DNA of 64,000 nt from positions 1 to 64,000 of the forward strand of contig NZ_JAQEGR010000016.1 of NCBI RefSeq assembly GCF_027667425.1. The letters run 5' to 3'. A program made the position numbers and the translations under genes. The first letter of the stretch is position 1, and each line of letters opens with the position of its first letter. The notes under the pieces were generated by a model that was not told the DNA's origin, ran no database searches, and saw only the letters and a program-made list of their open reading frames with translations. Below, piece after piece: positions 8,728 to 15,538 of the stretch. The DNA is from Fusicatenibacter saccharivorans (GTDB lineage: Bacteria; Bacillota; Clostridia; Lachnospirales; Lachnospiraceae).

Positions 8728-9027
8728 CTATGCAAAAAACAGCAGACCTGCTTTTGCCAGAAAGAAAAGAAGAAGGATCTGCGCCGCCAGCATCAGCGGG
8801 ACTCCAATCGTGAATTTCTTTTTTCTTGTCTTGTGATGAAACAGGTGCATGCCCAGCAAGGCTCCCACCGAGCCGCCGGCTGCCGCAAGTCCAAGCAAGG
8901 TGGAAACGCGGATTCTCCATTTTCCCCGCACCGCACTTCGTTTGTCGATTCCATAGACTGCTATGGTAATGATATTAATACAAATCAGGTAACTCCACAA
9001 TACTGTCTGTAAGATCGAATGTTCCAT
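8728..9027 (-). CDS. DUF1294 small membrane protein
   Basis: 99 residues with an N-terminal hydrophobic helix, then AVYGIDKRSA and RIRVSTLLGLAAAGGSVGALLGMHLFHHKTRKKKF, which is the DUF1294 signature, and a final hydrophobic helix. Function is unknown; members are small inner-membrane proteins, sometimes fused to cold-shock domains elsewhere, but not here. It is located just upstream of dinB on the same strand. Confidence 0.85.
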   Translation of the reverse strand: MEHSILQTVLWSYLICINIITIAVYGIDKRSAVRGKWRIRVSTLLGLAAAGGSVGALLGMHLFHHKTRKKKFTIGVPLMLAAQILLLFFLAKAGLLFFA

Positions 9028-9103
9028 TTTTTACGCACCAGCCTTTCTTTTTTCAAAAAAGGCAGCGTTTTTCTGCGCTGCCTTTTTCAAACTCTTTTCA
9101 AAA

Positions 9104-9556
9104 TTACTTTTTCTCCAGAAATATTTTTCTGGTCACAAAATTGTATACCATAACAATCGCCGTCGCGAATACTTTCGCGATTGTGTAGATCAGGTTATGG
9201 CCTATGTTCTGCTGCAGTGCAACATTACCGCCGTAGATCGGGCCTACGACGATCCAGATCAGGAAACTGTTGAGCAGCATGCCGATCAGGGAAAGGACGA
9301 CAAAGGTGATGAACTCGACTTTTTTGTTCATTTCTTCTTTCCGCTCAAAGACAAATTTGAAGCTTAAAATGTAATTTGCAATGACCGATACGGTAAATCC
9401 GGCAACGGAACCGATGAGGGATGCCGCTTCAAAGTAAGAGCTGGAAGTCAGCGCCATCACAAGATTCAGGACAATAAGACCGGTCACGTAGTCGATGCCG
9501 AAGCTGATAACGCCGACGATACCGAATTTCACAATCTGTGCAAATAATTTCTTCAT
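9104..9556 (-). CDS. GtrA-family membrane protein
   Basis: 150 residues with four hydrophobic segments. FGIVGVISFGIDYVTGLIVL at the start and IANYILSFKFVF in the second segment are typical of GtrA. The family is associated with moving lipid-linked sugars or building cell-surface polysaccharide. No glycosyltransferase is adjacent, so the substrate is unknown. The ATG is at 9554-9556. Confidence 0.88.
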   Translation of the reverse strand: MKKLFAQIVKFGIVGVISFGIDYVTGLIVLNLVMALTSSSYFEAASLIGSVAGFTVSVIANYILSFKFVFERKEEMNKKVEFITFVVLSLIGMLLNSFLIWIVVGPIYGGNVALQQNIGHNLIYTIAKVFATAIVMVYNFVTRKIFLEKK

Positions 9557-9662
9557 GTTTTTCCTCTTGTTTCTTCTATTATTTTCGAGTCAACGACTCT
9601 ATGAGAATACCATATCACGGCAGTTTTTTCAAGTTTCCGTATTGTTTTTCCTCACGTCAAAA

Positions 9663-9698
9663 ACGCCGGATTTCACATACAAACATGAAATCCGGCGT
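9663..9698 (-). terminator. Terminator after the ABC remnant
   Basis: ACGCCGGATTTCA (9663-9675) and TGAAATCCGGCGT (9686-9698) pair perfectly over 13 bases. On the minus strand the stem is followed by TTTTTGA. It still marks the end of the decayed ABC gene. Confidence 0.8.
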
Positions 9699-9710
9699 CT
9701 TTGAATTTCT

Positions 9711-10036
9711 CTAAATCTCCCGTTTCTCCATAAATCTTACACTGATCCCATACGAAATCAGCACAACTGCGATGCTTACCGCAAAAATTCCCGCCTGTCC
9801 AGGAACGTTTCCCGTGATGGTGCCAAGCAGCTCCGCGATCGTAAACTGCCCGTTGAAGCCCGACTCTGCCAGCGATACACCGATTTTCTGCAGGTCCTGC
9901 AGTGTGATCTCTGTGATCGGTTTTCCAAAGAGTTCGATCGTTCCGCTCTCCGCTTTTACAAGGCCGAGCATCAGGCGGATCGCCGTGCTCTTTCCTGCTC
10001 CGTTTTTTCCGATAAGTCCGGTGATTCTTCCCTCCG
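9711..10036 (-). pseudogene. ABC transporter remnant: ATPase start fused to a permease tail
   Basis: Reading on the minus strand from about 10036: PEGRITGLIGKNGAGKST (Walker A) and a short ATPase stretch to SLAESGFNGQF, the Q-loop area. It then goes straight into GNVPGQAGIFAVSIAVVLI and GISVRFMEKREI, which look like the last helix and tail of the partner ABC-2-type permease. Signature and Walker B motifs and most of the permease are gone, so one deletion joined two neighbouring genes. The N-terminal part before PEGR is out of family: there the DNA encodes urease fragments on the other strand. Confidence 0.7.
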
Positions 10037-10515
10037 GAACTTCGGTCCGTTTTGAGCCCGGTGAAGAAAAAGAGGTGAAAAAGCTCGATTTTGACCAGCG
10101 GATTTCCGCATCCATCCACAACCATCATCACTGATGCGGTTTTTGTCCGTACCTTCGGAAGAATGGGCCGACCTCTTTTCGCGGGCAGGCTCATTCCGTA
10201 TCTTATGATTTTCAGGAGACTTTTTATGTCCGAACTTAATTTTTATCTTCTTCAGATCAACGATGCTTTATTTCCAATCGGTACGTATTCACACTCGCAG
10301 GGACTCGAGACGTAAATCTCTTTCTCTCACGATCGGAGCACGCAGATACCCTTCTGGATGAAATCCGGGAATTTCTTGCCTCCGATCCGAAAATTGACGG
10401 CGGCGCAACTATACTTTCCTGCGGTGATCTTGCAGTTCGTATTTTCGGTCTACGCGCGCAAAGGCTGCAGCAAATGGCGGAAAAAATAAAGTCTGCATAT
10501 GACAAATTTTTATAA
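10021..10515 (+). pseudogene. Urease operon remnants (ureB', ureF', 'ureD)
   Basis: Plus-strand scraps in the order of a ure operon. First, PSGTSVRFEPGEEKEV (about 10033-10080) matches the C-terminal part of the urease beta subunit. It runs on into ASIHNHHH and a stop, perhaps a UreE-like His tail. Next, after AGGAG, an ATG at 10226 begins MSELNFYLLQINDALFPIG, then TYSHSQGLET: the N-terminus of UreF, stopping at 10315. Last, in another frame to 10515, SCGDLAVRIFGLRAQRLQQM resembles the UreD C-terminus. UreC, UreG and most of the others are missing. UreB and UreF are clear to me; UreE and UreD are tentative. Confidence 0.6.
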
Positions 10516-10581
10516 CTGTCTATTCAAGTCGTTCACTTTTCCCTTCGTCAAATTTCGCAGAAAAAATGTCAAAATAAGGAT

Positions 10582-10610
10582 ATGACAACCTCTTCAGAAT
10601 GTGATAAAAT
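10582..10610 (+). promoter_or_regulatory. Promoter of the MATE gene
   Basis: ATGACA, 17 bases, TAAAAT, about 60 bases before the ATG. Confidence 0.6.
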
Positions 10611-10669
10611 AACTTTCGTTTTAAGCGAAGATAAAACTTATTTTACCATCATTTCGAGGAGGTTTTCTC

Positions 10670-12040
10670 ATGGAAAAAGACATGACAAAGGGAAGTCCGC
10701 TTCCGGTCATTCTGCAGTTTACGCTGCCGCTGATTATCGGAAATATTTTCCAGCAGCTCTACAACATGGCAGACACGATTATCGTTGGCCGATATGTCGG
10801 AGCGGATGCACTGGCTGCAGTTGGTTCTACGGGAACGATTATGTTCCTGGTGCTTGGATTTGCGCAGGGCATCACAGCAGGCTTTACGGTTCTGACATCG
10901 CAACGGTTCGGTGCAAAGGATACGCGCGGAGTAAAGCGAAGTGTGGCAAACGGCATTCTACTGGCTCTCCTTTTCACAGTTGTCCTGACATTCTTCAGCA
11001 TGATCTCCATGCGGCCATTGCTGCATCTCATGAACACACCGGAAAATATTTTTCAGGACGCTTATACCTATATTATGATTATCTGCGGTGGCCTGATCGC
11101 TACGATTTTTTACAATCTGCTTTCCTCCTATCTGCGTGCAGTAGGAAACAGCCAGACTCCGCTGATGTTCCTGATTTTTTCGGCTGTATTAAATGTTCTT
11201 CTGGATCTGCTTCTCATCATTCGTTTTAAAATGGGCGTTGCGGGAGCCGGATATGCAACCGTTTTCTCCCAGGGAATTTCTGCTGTGCTCTGTCTTTTTT
11301 ATATTTATCGCTCCATGCCGGATATGTGGCCGGAAAAACACCACTGGAAGCTTCATGCGGCAGATTCCCGCCATCAGCTCTCGATGGGCATTCCGATGGC
11401 ACTCCAGTTTGCCATCACCGCATCCGGTACAATGATTATGCAGGCTGCCATTAACCTGTTCGGCTCGGAGGCAGTTGCCGCTTTTACGGCGGCCTGTAAG
11501 CTGCAGAATCTGGTCACACAGGGCTTTTCCGCAATGGGACAGACGATGGCAACCTACAGCGGGCAAAATTTCGGAAAGGGCGATATTCCACGGATTAAAA
11601 AGGGAGTTCGCGCTGCACTTCTGACTTCCATCACATATTCGATCGCAGCCGCTGTTCTCGTCTTCCTTCTTCTGAAGCCATGTCTTTCCCTCTTCTTCTC
11701 GGGTGATGTCGATATGGCCGCCATGATGCCATGGGCAAAGACTTATTCCTATATGTGTGCTCTTTTTTATGTACCGCTCTGCACCATCTTTATTTTCCGA
11801 AATGCAATGCAGGGTTGCGGCTACGGCTTTCTACCTATGATGGGCGGTGTTTCTGAACTCTTTGCGCGCCTTATTGTAGCTGTGATTGCCATAAAAGTCA
11901 TCAGCTATCCGCTCGCCTGCTTCTGTGACCCGGCAGCCTGGGTGACGGCAGCTGTCTTTACCGGTGTTTCGTATCTGTTTGTCATGAAGGATATCGACAA
12001 AAAGTATAATTCAAAGATACCGACGGCTCCGATCAGCTGA
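10670..12040 (+). CDS. MATE-family efflux transporter
   Basis: 456-residue protein with about twelve membrane segments. It opens with KGSPLPVILQFTLPLIIGNI followed by FQQLYNMADTIIVGRYVGADALAAVG, the MATE hallmark, repeated weakly in the second half (AVAAFTAACKLQNLVTQG). It would export drugs or metabolites using a sodium or proton gradient; the substrate is unknown. The ATG at 10670 follows GAGGAGG-like sequence and an isolated promoter, so it is a single-gene unit ending at the convergent terminator at 12059-12108. Confidence 0.92.
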   Translation: MEKDMTKGSPLPVILQFTLPLIIGNIFQQLYNMADTIIVGRYVGADALAAVGSTGTIMFLVLGFAQGITAGFTVLTSQRFGAKDTRGVKRSVANGILLALLFTVVLTFFSMISMRPLLHLMNTPENIFQDAYTYIMIICGGLIATIFYNLLSSYLRAVGNSQTPLMFLIFSAVLNVLLDLLLIIRFKMGVAGAGYATVFSQGISAVLCLFYIYRSMPDMWPEKHHWKLHAADSRHQLSMGIPMALQFAITASGTMIMQAAINLFGSEAVAAFTAACKLQNLVTQGFSAMGQTMATYSGQNFGKGDIPRIKKGVRAALLTSITYSIAAAVLVFLLLKPCLSLFFSGDVDMAAMMPWAKTYSYMCALFYVPLCTIFIFRNAMQGCGYGFLPMMGGVSELFARLIVAVIAIKVISYPLACFCDPAAWVTAAVFTGVSYLFVMKDIDKKYNSKIPTAPIS

Positions 12041-12058
12041 CATTTTTCATACCAAACG

Positions 12059-12108
12059 CAAAACTGCGCGGAATGCACGATTCTGAAATGCATTCCACGC
12101 AGTTTTTT
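12059..12108. terminator. Bidirectional terminator between the MATE gene and the DUF3169 gene
   Basis: AAACTGCG/GGAATGCA (12061-12077) pairs with TGCATTCC/CGCAGTTT (12089-12105) with one bulge. It is followed by T on the plus strand and preceded by A on the same strand, so it can serve both converging genes. Confidence 0.8.
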
Positions 12109-12120
12109 GTATTTACAGGA

Positions 12121-12912
12121 TTACAGATTCAGTTTTGCTTTCTGCAGACTTACACAGGAACGATGATATGTGAGTGTCATCGTCAGATAAATGACGCCCA
12201 CGACAATGACTGCGAGAATACCGGTATGGAACACCAGATGCAGGATCATCGTCGCACACAGCAGGATCTGAATCATCTTGCCCAGCGCCATATAGGCCTT
12301 ATAGGCACTCTGATATACCATCTCTTTTTCTGCCTCATCGCAACTTGCCATCCAGTCTTTCTGGAAGTTTTTTGAGTTCATATCGCCTCTCTTCTCCGGG
12401 TGAGCTGCCTGAACCATTTTTACATAACGCATCTGATAATAGCCATAGAGAAAGAAGTTGATACAAAACAGAGCACAGGTTGCCAGGAATCCGGCGAGCT
12501 CTTTTCCCGATGCTTCTTCCAGCCAAGAACGGGAAAAGGTAAATGTCAGCACGATGATATCGCAGACCTGCGAAATCACATTGCAGTTCATCAGCATCGC
12601 GCCGTATTTCTCTTCTTCATAGCTTAAGACTTCGTACTGTTCATCCTCTGCTTCTTCGAGATGCTTCATCGTATCCTTTAATTTCCGGCTGTAAAATTCC
12701 ATCAGGACAATGCTTACAACGAAAATTACCGCAATGATCGGCAGTGCCAGCGGGCGGACCAGATCGCTCAGATCACTCATGCCATTTTTCACACCGAACG
12801 TCATAAAAATTCCGACAAAAAAACCGCAGACTCCGCCGATTCCCAGATAAATCAGCATCCGCTTCGTCAGCTTTCCGTAGGAATTTGGTTTGTTCCCCTG
12901 TTTTTCTTTCAT
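12121..12912 (-). CDS. DUF3169 membrane protein
   Basis: 263 residues with about six hydrophobic segments. Two occur near 20-40 and 54-74, followed by an acidic stretch (LEEAEDEQYEVLSYEEEKYG), then two central segments (about 113-130 and 140-158) and two C-terminal ones. The layout matches DUF3169, a family found mainly in Firmicutes next to a small XRE-type regulator, exactly as here. The start codon overlaps the HTH stop (ATGA), implying translational coupling. Function is unknown; bacitracin or stress-related roles are sometimes guessed, but nothing here shows it. Confidence 0.8.
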   Translation of the reverse strand: MKEKQGNKPNSYGKLTKRMLIYLGIGGVCGFFVGIFMTFGVKNGMSDLSDLVRPLALPIIAVIFVVSIVLMEFYSRKLKDTMKHLEEAEDEQYEVLSYEEEKYGAMLMNCNVISQVCDIIVLTFTFSRSWLEEASGKELAGFLATCALFCINFFLYGYYQMRYVKMVQAAHPEKRGDMNSKNFQKDWMASCDEAEKEMVYQSAYKAYMALGKMIQILLCATMILHLVFHTGILAVIVVGVIYLTMTLTYHRSCVSLQKAKLNL

Positions 12913-13118
12913 GGTTCATCCTCCTCATATTGAAAAATATCTTCTACTTTTACTTCACAGATTTTTGCAAGTTTTAATGCCAGTGTCACCGACGGTGAAT
13001 AGTCTCCCCGCTCAATCAGGCTGATGGTCTGTCTCGATACTCCCGCCATTTTTCCAAGGTCGGTTTGGTTGATGCCAAGCTTCGAACGGTACTCTTTTAA
13101 CTGATTGTACAGCGGCAT
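12909..13118 (-). CDS. XRE-type helix-turn-helix regulator
   Basis: 69 residues, almost entirely an HTH_3 domain: LGINQTDLGKMAGVSRQTIS then LIERGDYSPSVTLALKLAKI, with an acidic tail (VEDIFQYEEDEP). I choose ATG 13116-13118 because AAAGGAG lies seven bases upstream; the longer open frame to 13226 would run through the operator region. It is the first gene of a two-gene operon with the DUF3169 gene and probably represses its own promoter through the three palindromes at 13162-13238. Confidence 0.9.
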   Translation of the reverse strand: MPLYNQLKEYRSKLGINQTDLGKMAGVSRQTISLIERGDYSPSVTLALKLAKICEVKVEDIFQYEEDEP

Positions 13119-13161
13119 CGCAGTATCTCCTTTCACTTTATTTTTAGATGAGCTCTCTATT

Positions 13162-13179
13162 TGACAACTTTTCTTGTCA
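13162..13179. promoter_or_regulatory. Operator 1: TGACAA-N6-TTGTCA
   Basis: Perfect 6+6 inverted repeat 44 bases upstream of the HTH start codon. It is one of three copies with identical half-sites in 77 bases. Confidence 0.75.
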
Positions 13180-13195
13180 TCTACTACTCTACTAT

Positions 13196-13213
13196 TGACA
13201 ACTTTATTTGTCA
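13196..13213. promoter_or_regulatory. Operator 2, containing the -35 of the HTH operon promoter
   Basis: The second TGACAA-N6-TTGTCA copy. On the minus strand its half-site supplies TTGACA, followed after 17 bases by TAGAGT (13185-13190), a plausible promoter. Binding here would block RNA polymerase. Confidence 0.75.
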
Positions 13214-13220
13214 ATAGTTT

Positions 13221-13238
13221 TGACAAGTTTTTTTGTCA
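13221..13238. promoter_or_regulatory. Operator 3: TGACAA-N6-TTGTCA
   Basis: The third copy, 25 bases centre to centre from operator 2 and 34 bases from operator 2 to operator 1. It lies between the two divergent genes, so it could also touch the NYN promoter about 60 bases away. Confidence 0.7.
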
Positions 13239-13298
13239 TTGTCAAGCAGATATTCGCAATGGAAGCAGGGGACTTACTTGATTCGGTTAAACTCCCAG

Positions 13299-13327
13299 TT
13301 GATTTGTGGGCTGAAATGTACTAAACT
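13299..13327 (+). promoter_or_regulatory. Promoter of the NYN-LOTUS gene
   Basis: TTGATT, 17 bases, TAAACT, about 50 bases before the ATG at 13377. Confidence 0.55.
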
Positions 13328-13376
13328 AGAGGTATCTATTTTCGTAACTATTCAAGCCGCAGAAAGGACAGAATCT

Positions 13377-14342
13377 ATGGAACAGAAAGACAGCCGGTTT
13401 GCCGTATTGATCGATGCGGACAATGTTTCCCCGAAATACATCAAATATATCCTGGACGAGGTTTCGGACCAGGGCGTCGCTACTTACAAGAGAATCTACG
13501 GGGACTGGACCGATATCTCGAAGAAAAGCTGGAAGGAGCAGCTCTTACGCTACTCAATCAACCCGATCCAGCAGTATAGCAATACGAACGGAAAGAACTC
13601 AACCGACTCCGCAATGATCATCGATGCCATGGACATCCTCTACTCCGGAAATGTGGAGGGCTTCTGCCTGGTTTCTTCGGACTCTGATTTTACCAAGCTG
13701 GCGCAGCGTCTGCGTGAATCCGGCATGTTTGTGCTCGGCATGGGCGAGCAGAAAACCCCTTCTTCCTTCCGCGTTGCGTGCGATGCCTTTAAAATTCTCG
13801 AAATCATTTCCCAGAACGAGGACGATATCTCCCCTGCGATTACCGCTGTCTCGGAAAATCCGGCGCGCTACGGCACTTCTCAGGACGAACCCCCTTCCAT
13901 TACAAGCAAGGCAGAAATCGAACGGACGGTTTCCCGTGTACTGACAGAGAACAATGATCACGGAAAAAATACGACACTTAGTGAGATCGGCAGTATCCTG
14001 CAGAAGAAATTCTCAGAGTTTGACGTTCGAAATTACGGTTATTCCAAACTTTCCACGTTTCTAGAAAGCATGAACGATATCGAAGTGCTGAAAACCGGTC
14101 ATAATTACCTCGTAAAGGAACGCCAGAACACCGTATCGCGCCAGCAGATCGAAAAATGTATCACGGATCTGATCTGCTCCAACGGAGGCCATATCGACAA
14201 CCTCAGCATTATTCACGATGCCCTGCGGAACCGTTTCCCGGGCTTCGATGTGAAGCAGTATGGGTATAGCAGGATTTCAAGTTTTATCAACAGTTTCAAA
14301 AAATTCAAAATCATAAACAATACGGTACAGATGAAACAATAG
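13377..14342 (+). CDS. NYN-domain putative ribonuclease with two LOTUS/OST-HTH domains
   Basis: 321 residues. An NYN (PIN-like) nuclease domain spans about 7-145, with the expected acidic residues in VLIDADN (Asp13, Asp15), NSTDSAM (Asp77) and SSDSDF (Asp102, Asp104). Two C-terminal LOTUS (OST-HTH) repeats follow at about 178-247 and 254-319, each with the F-D-V-x-x-Y-G-Y-S core. LOTUS domains bind RNA (G-quadruplex or structured RNA in studied cases), so an RNA-targeted nuclease is likely; the target is unknown. The start at 13377 is chosen because MEQKDSRFAVLIDADN is the domain start and AGAAAGGA precedes it. Single gene, divergent from the HTH operon. Confidence 0.88.
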   Translation: MEQKDSRFAVLIDADNVSPKYIKYILDEVSDQGVATYKRIYGDWTDISKKSWKEQLLRYSINPIQQYSNTNGKNSTDSAMIIDAMDILYSGNVEGFCLVSSDSDFTKLAQRLRESGMFVLGMGEQKTPSSFRVACDAFKILEIISQNEDDISPAITAVSENPARYGTSQDEPPSITSKAEIERTVSRVLTENNDHGKNTTLSEIGSILQKKFSEFDVRNYGYSKLSTFLESMNDIEVLKTGHNYLVKERQNTVSRQQIEKCITDLICSNGGHIDNLSIIHDALRNRFPGFDVKQYGYSRISSFINSFKKFKIINNTVQMKQ

Positions 14343-14423
14343 CATTCAAAACATAAACCAGATTCGCCGGATCCGGATCGTGTTTGATATACCATGTACA
14401 TGTTTGGTGTGCCCGCAACAAAA

Positions 14424-14467
14424 AGCCCCCGGAAATGTCAGATTTTCTGACACCCGGAGGCTCTTTT
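14424..14467. terminator. Bidirectional terminator between the NYN gene and dut
   Basis: AGCCCCCGG-x2-ATGTCAGA pairs with TCTGACAC-CCGGAGGCT, with TTTTT after it on plus and AAAAA before it. Confidence 0.85.
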
Positions 14468-14481
14468 TATTTCGTCTGTTG

Positions 14482-14916
14482 TTATCTTTTTCCGGTACTT
14501 CCGATTCCGCCGCGGTCCTCGCCGTTTAAGTGGTCAACTTCTTCAAAGCCGATGGTCGGCTGGTGTTTCTCGATGCGGAACTGGCAGATGCGGTCATTCA
14601 CATGAATCACGGTGTCGCGCAGGGCGTACGCCGGCATGTAGAACCAGTCGTTCGGTCCGCAGTAGCTCTCGTCGATGATTCCGCAGTGGTTCGTCTGGAT
14701 AATGCCGAAGTTCTTGAAGGTGCTGCTTCTCGGCACAATATGCGCCTCATAGCCTTCCGGCAGCTGCATCGCAACGCCGAGGTGAATCAGCTTAAATTCT
14801 CCGGCCTTTAACTCCACTTCCTCTGCCGCGCGCAGGTCGATCCAGTCGGACTTTCCGTCGATATAGCGCAGGCGCTCAATTTCATCGTTTAAATACTGAA
14901 TTTTAATGGTTTCCAT
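14482..14916 (-). CDS. dut: dUTP diphosphatase
   Basis: Trimeric-type dUTPase, 144 residues, splitting dUTP to dUMP and pyrophosphate. Motifs are visible in order: SDWIDLRAAE (I), PRSSTF (II), GIIDESYCGPNDWFYMPAYAL (III), RICQFRI (IV) and EDRGGIGSTGKR (V). Motif V has Ile where Phe is usual and motif III is longer than the common short form, as in some Clostridia variants. The ATG is at 14914-14916 with GGAGACG upstream, 27 bases from nrdG. Confidence 0.93.
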   Translation of the reverse strand: METIKIQYLNDEIERLRYIDGKSDWIDLRAAEEVELKAGEFKLIHLGVAMQLPEGYEAHIVPRSSTFKNFGIIQTNHCGIIDESYCGPNDWFYMPAYALRDTVIHVNDRICQFRIEKHQPTIGFEEVDHLNGEDRGGIGSTGKR

Positions 14917-14943
14917 AAAGCGTCTCCTTTTCTTTTTGCGTGA

Positions 14944-15438
14944 CTACTTTTCGCCGAACAGTACGACTTCGCCGCGTGCTCTCGTCTTTTTCACATCAAT
15001 GACTCTCTGATTCGGGCTGCCCTTCCATTCCAGGGTAACGTCCCTCTGGGCAAGAATAAAGCGACCGTCCACAACCACGTCCGTGTAATCCATCAGTTCC
15101 AGATCACAGACGGATTCCCACTCATATCCGGTGTAAACCCAGATATCTTTTTTCGGATATCTTTCCTTGATCTCTTTTGCCAGAGCCGTCACATCCGCCC
15201 GGTTTGCCTCATACAGCGGATCTCCGCCGGAGAAGGTGATGCCGGAAATGTAGTCCTTGTCCAGCTGTTCAAAAATTTCTGCCTTTGCCGCGTCATCAAA
15301 CGGGATGCCGCCATTTGGATCCCAGGTAATCGGATTCTGACATCCCTTACAGTGATGACCGCATCCGGCGACCCAGAGCACGACGCGCAGGCCGTCTCCG
15401 TTCAGCATATCGTCTTTCGTTATATTATGGTATCTCAT
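14944..15438 (-). CDS. nrdG: Anaerobic ribonucleotide reductase activating protein
   Basis: Radical-SAM activase that installs the glycyl radical on NrdD. 164 residues with CGHHCKGC (C-x3-C-x2-C) near residue 27 and TFSGGDPL as the SAM-contact motif. The ATG at 15436-15438 is chosen for AGGAG eight to nine bases upstream; the GTG at 15447 has no spacing. nrdD is not next to it, which is unusual; the reductase must lie elsewhere. With dut directly downstream, this makes a small nucleotide-metabolism pair. Confidence 0.93.
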   Translation of the reverse strand: MRYHNITKDDMLNGDGLRVVLWVAGCGHHCKGCQNPITWDPNGGIPFDDAAKAEIFEQLDKDYISGITFSGGDPLYEANRADVTALAKEIKERYPKKDIWVYTGYEWESVCDLELMDYTDVVVDGRFILAQRDVTLEWKGSPNQRVIDVKKTRARGEVVLFGEK

Positions 15439-15538
15439 AGCTTTCACTCCTATTGGACATAAGAAAACACAGAAAAACGAACCGTTTTGCAGATCCCTTT
15501 TTCTGTGTTCCCCGCTCTTTATCGTCTGGCAGATCTAT

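Noticed and set aside
8696..9103. LexA box upstream of dinB/DUF1294
   Set aside because: Only half-sites were seen (for example GGAACATTCG near 9017-9026); no full GAAC-N4-GTTC.
10091..10134. Complete UreE gene
   Set aside because: Only a His-rich tail follows the UreB fragment; too short to assign to UreE firmly.
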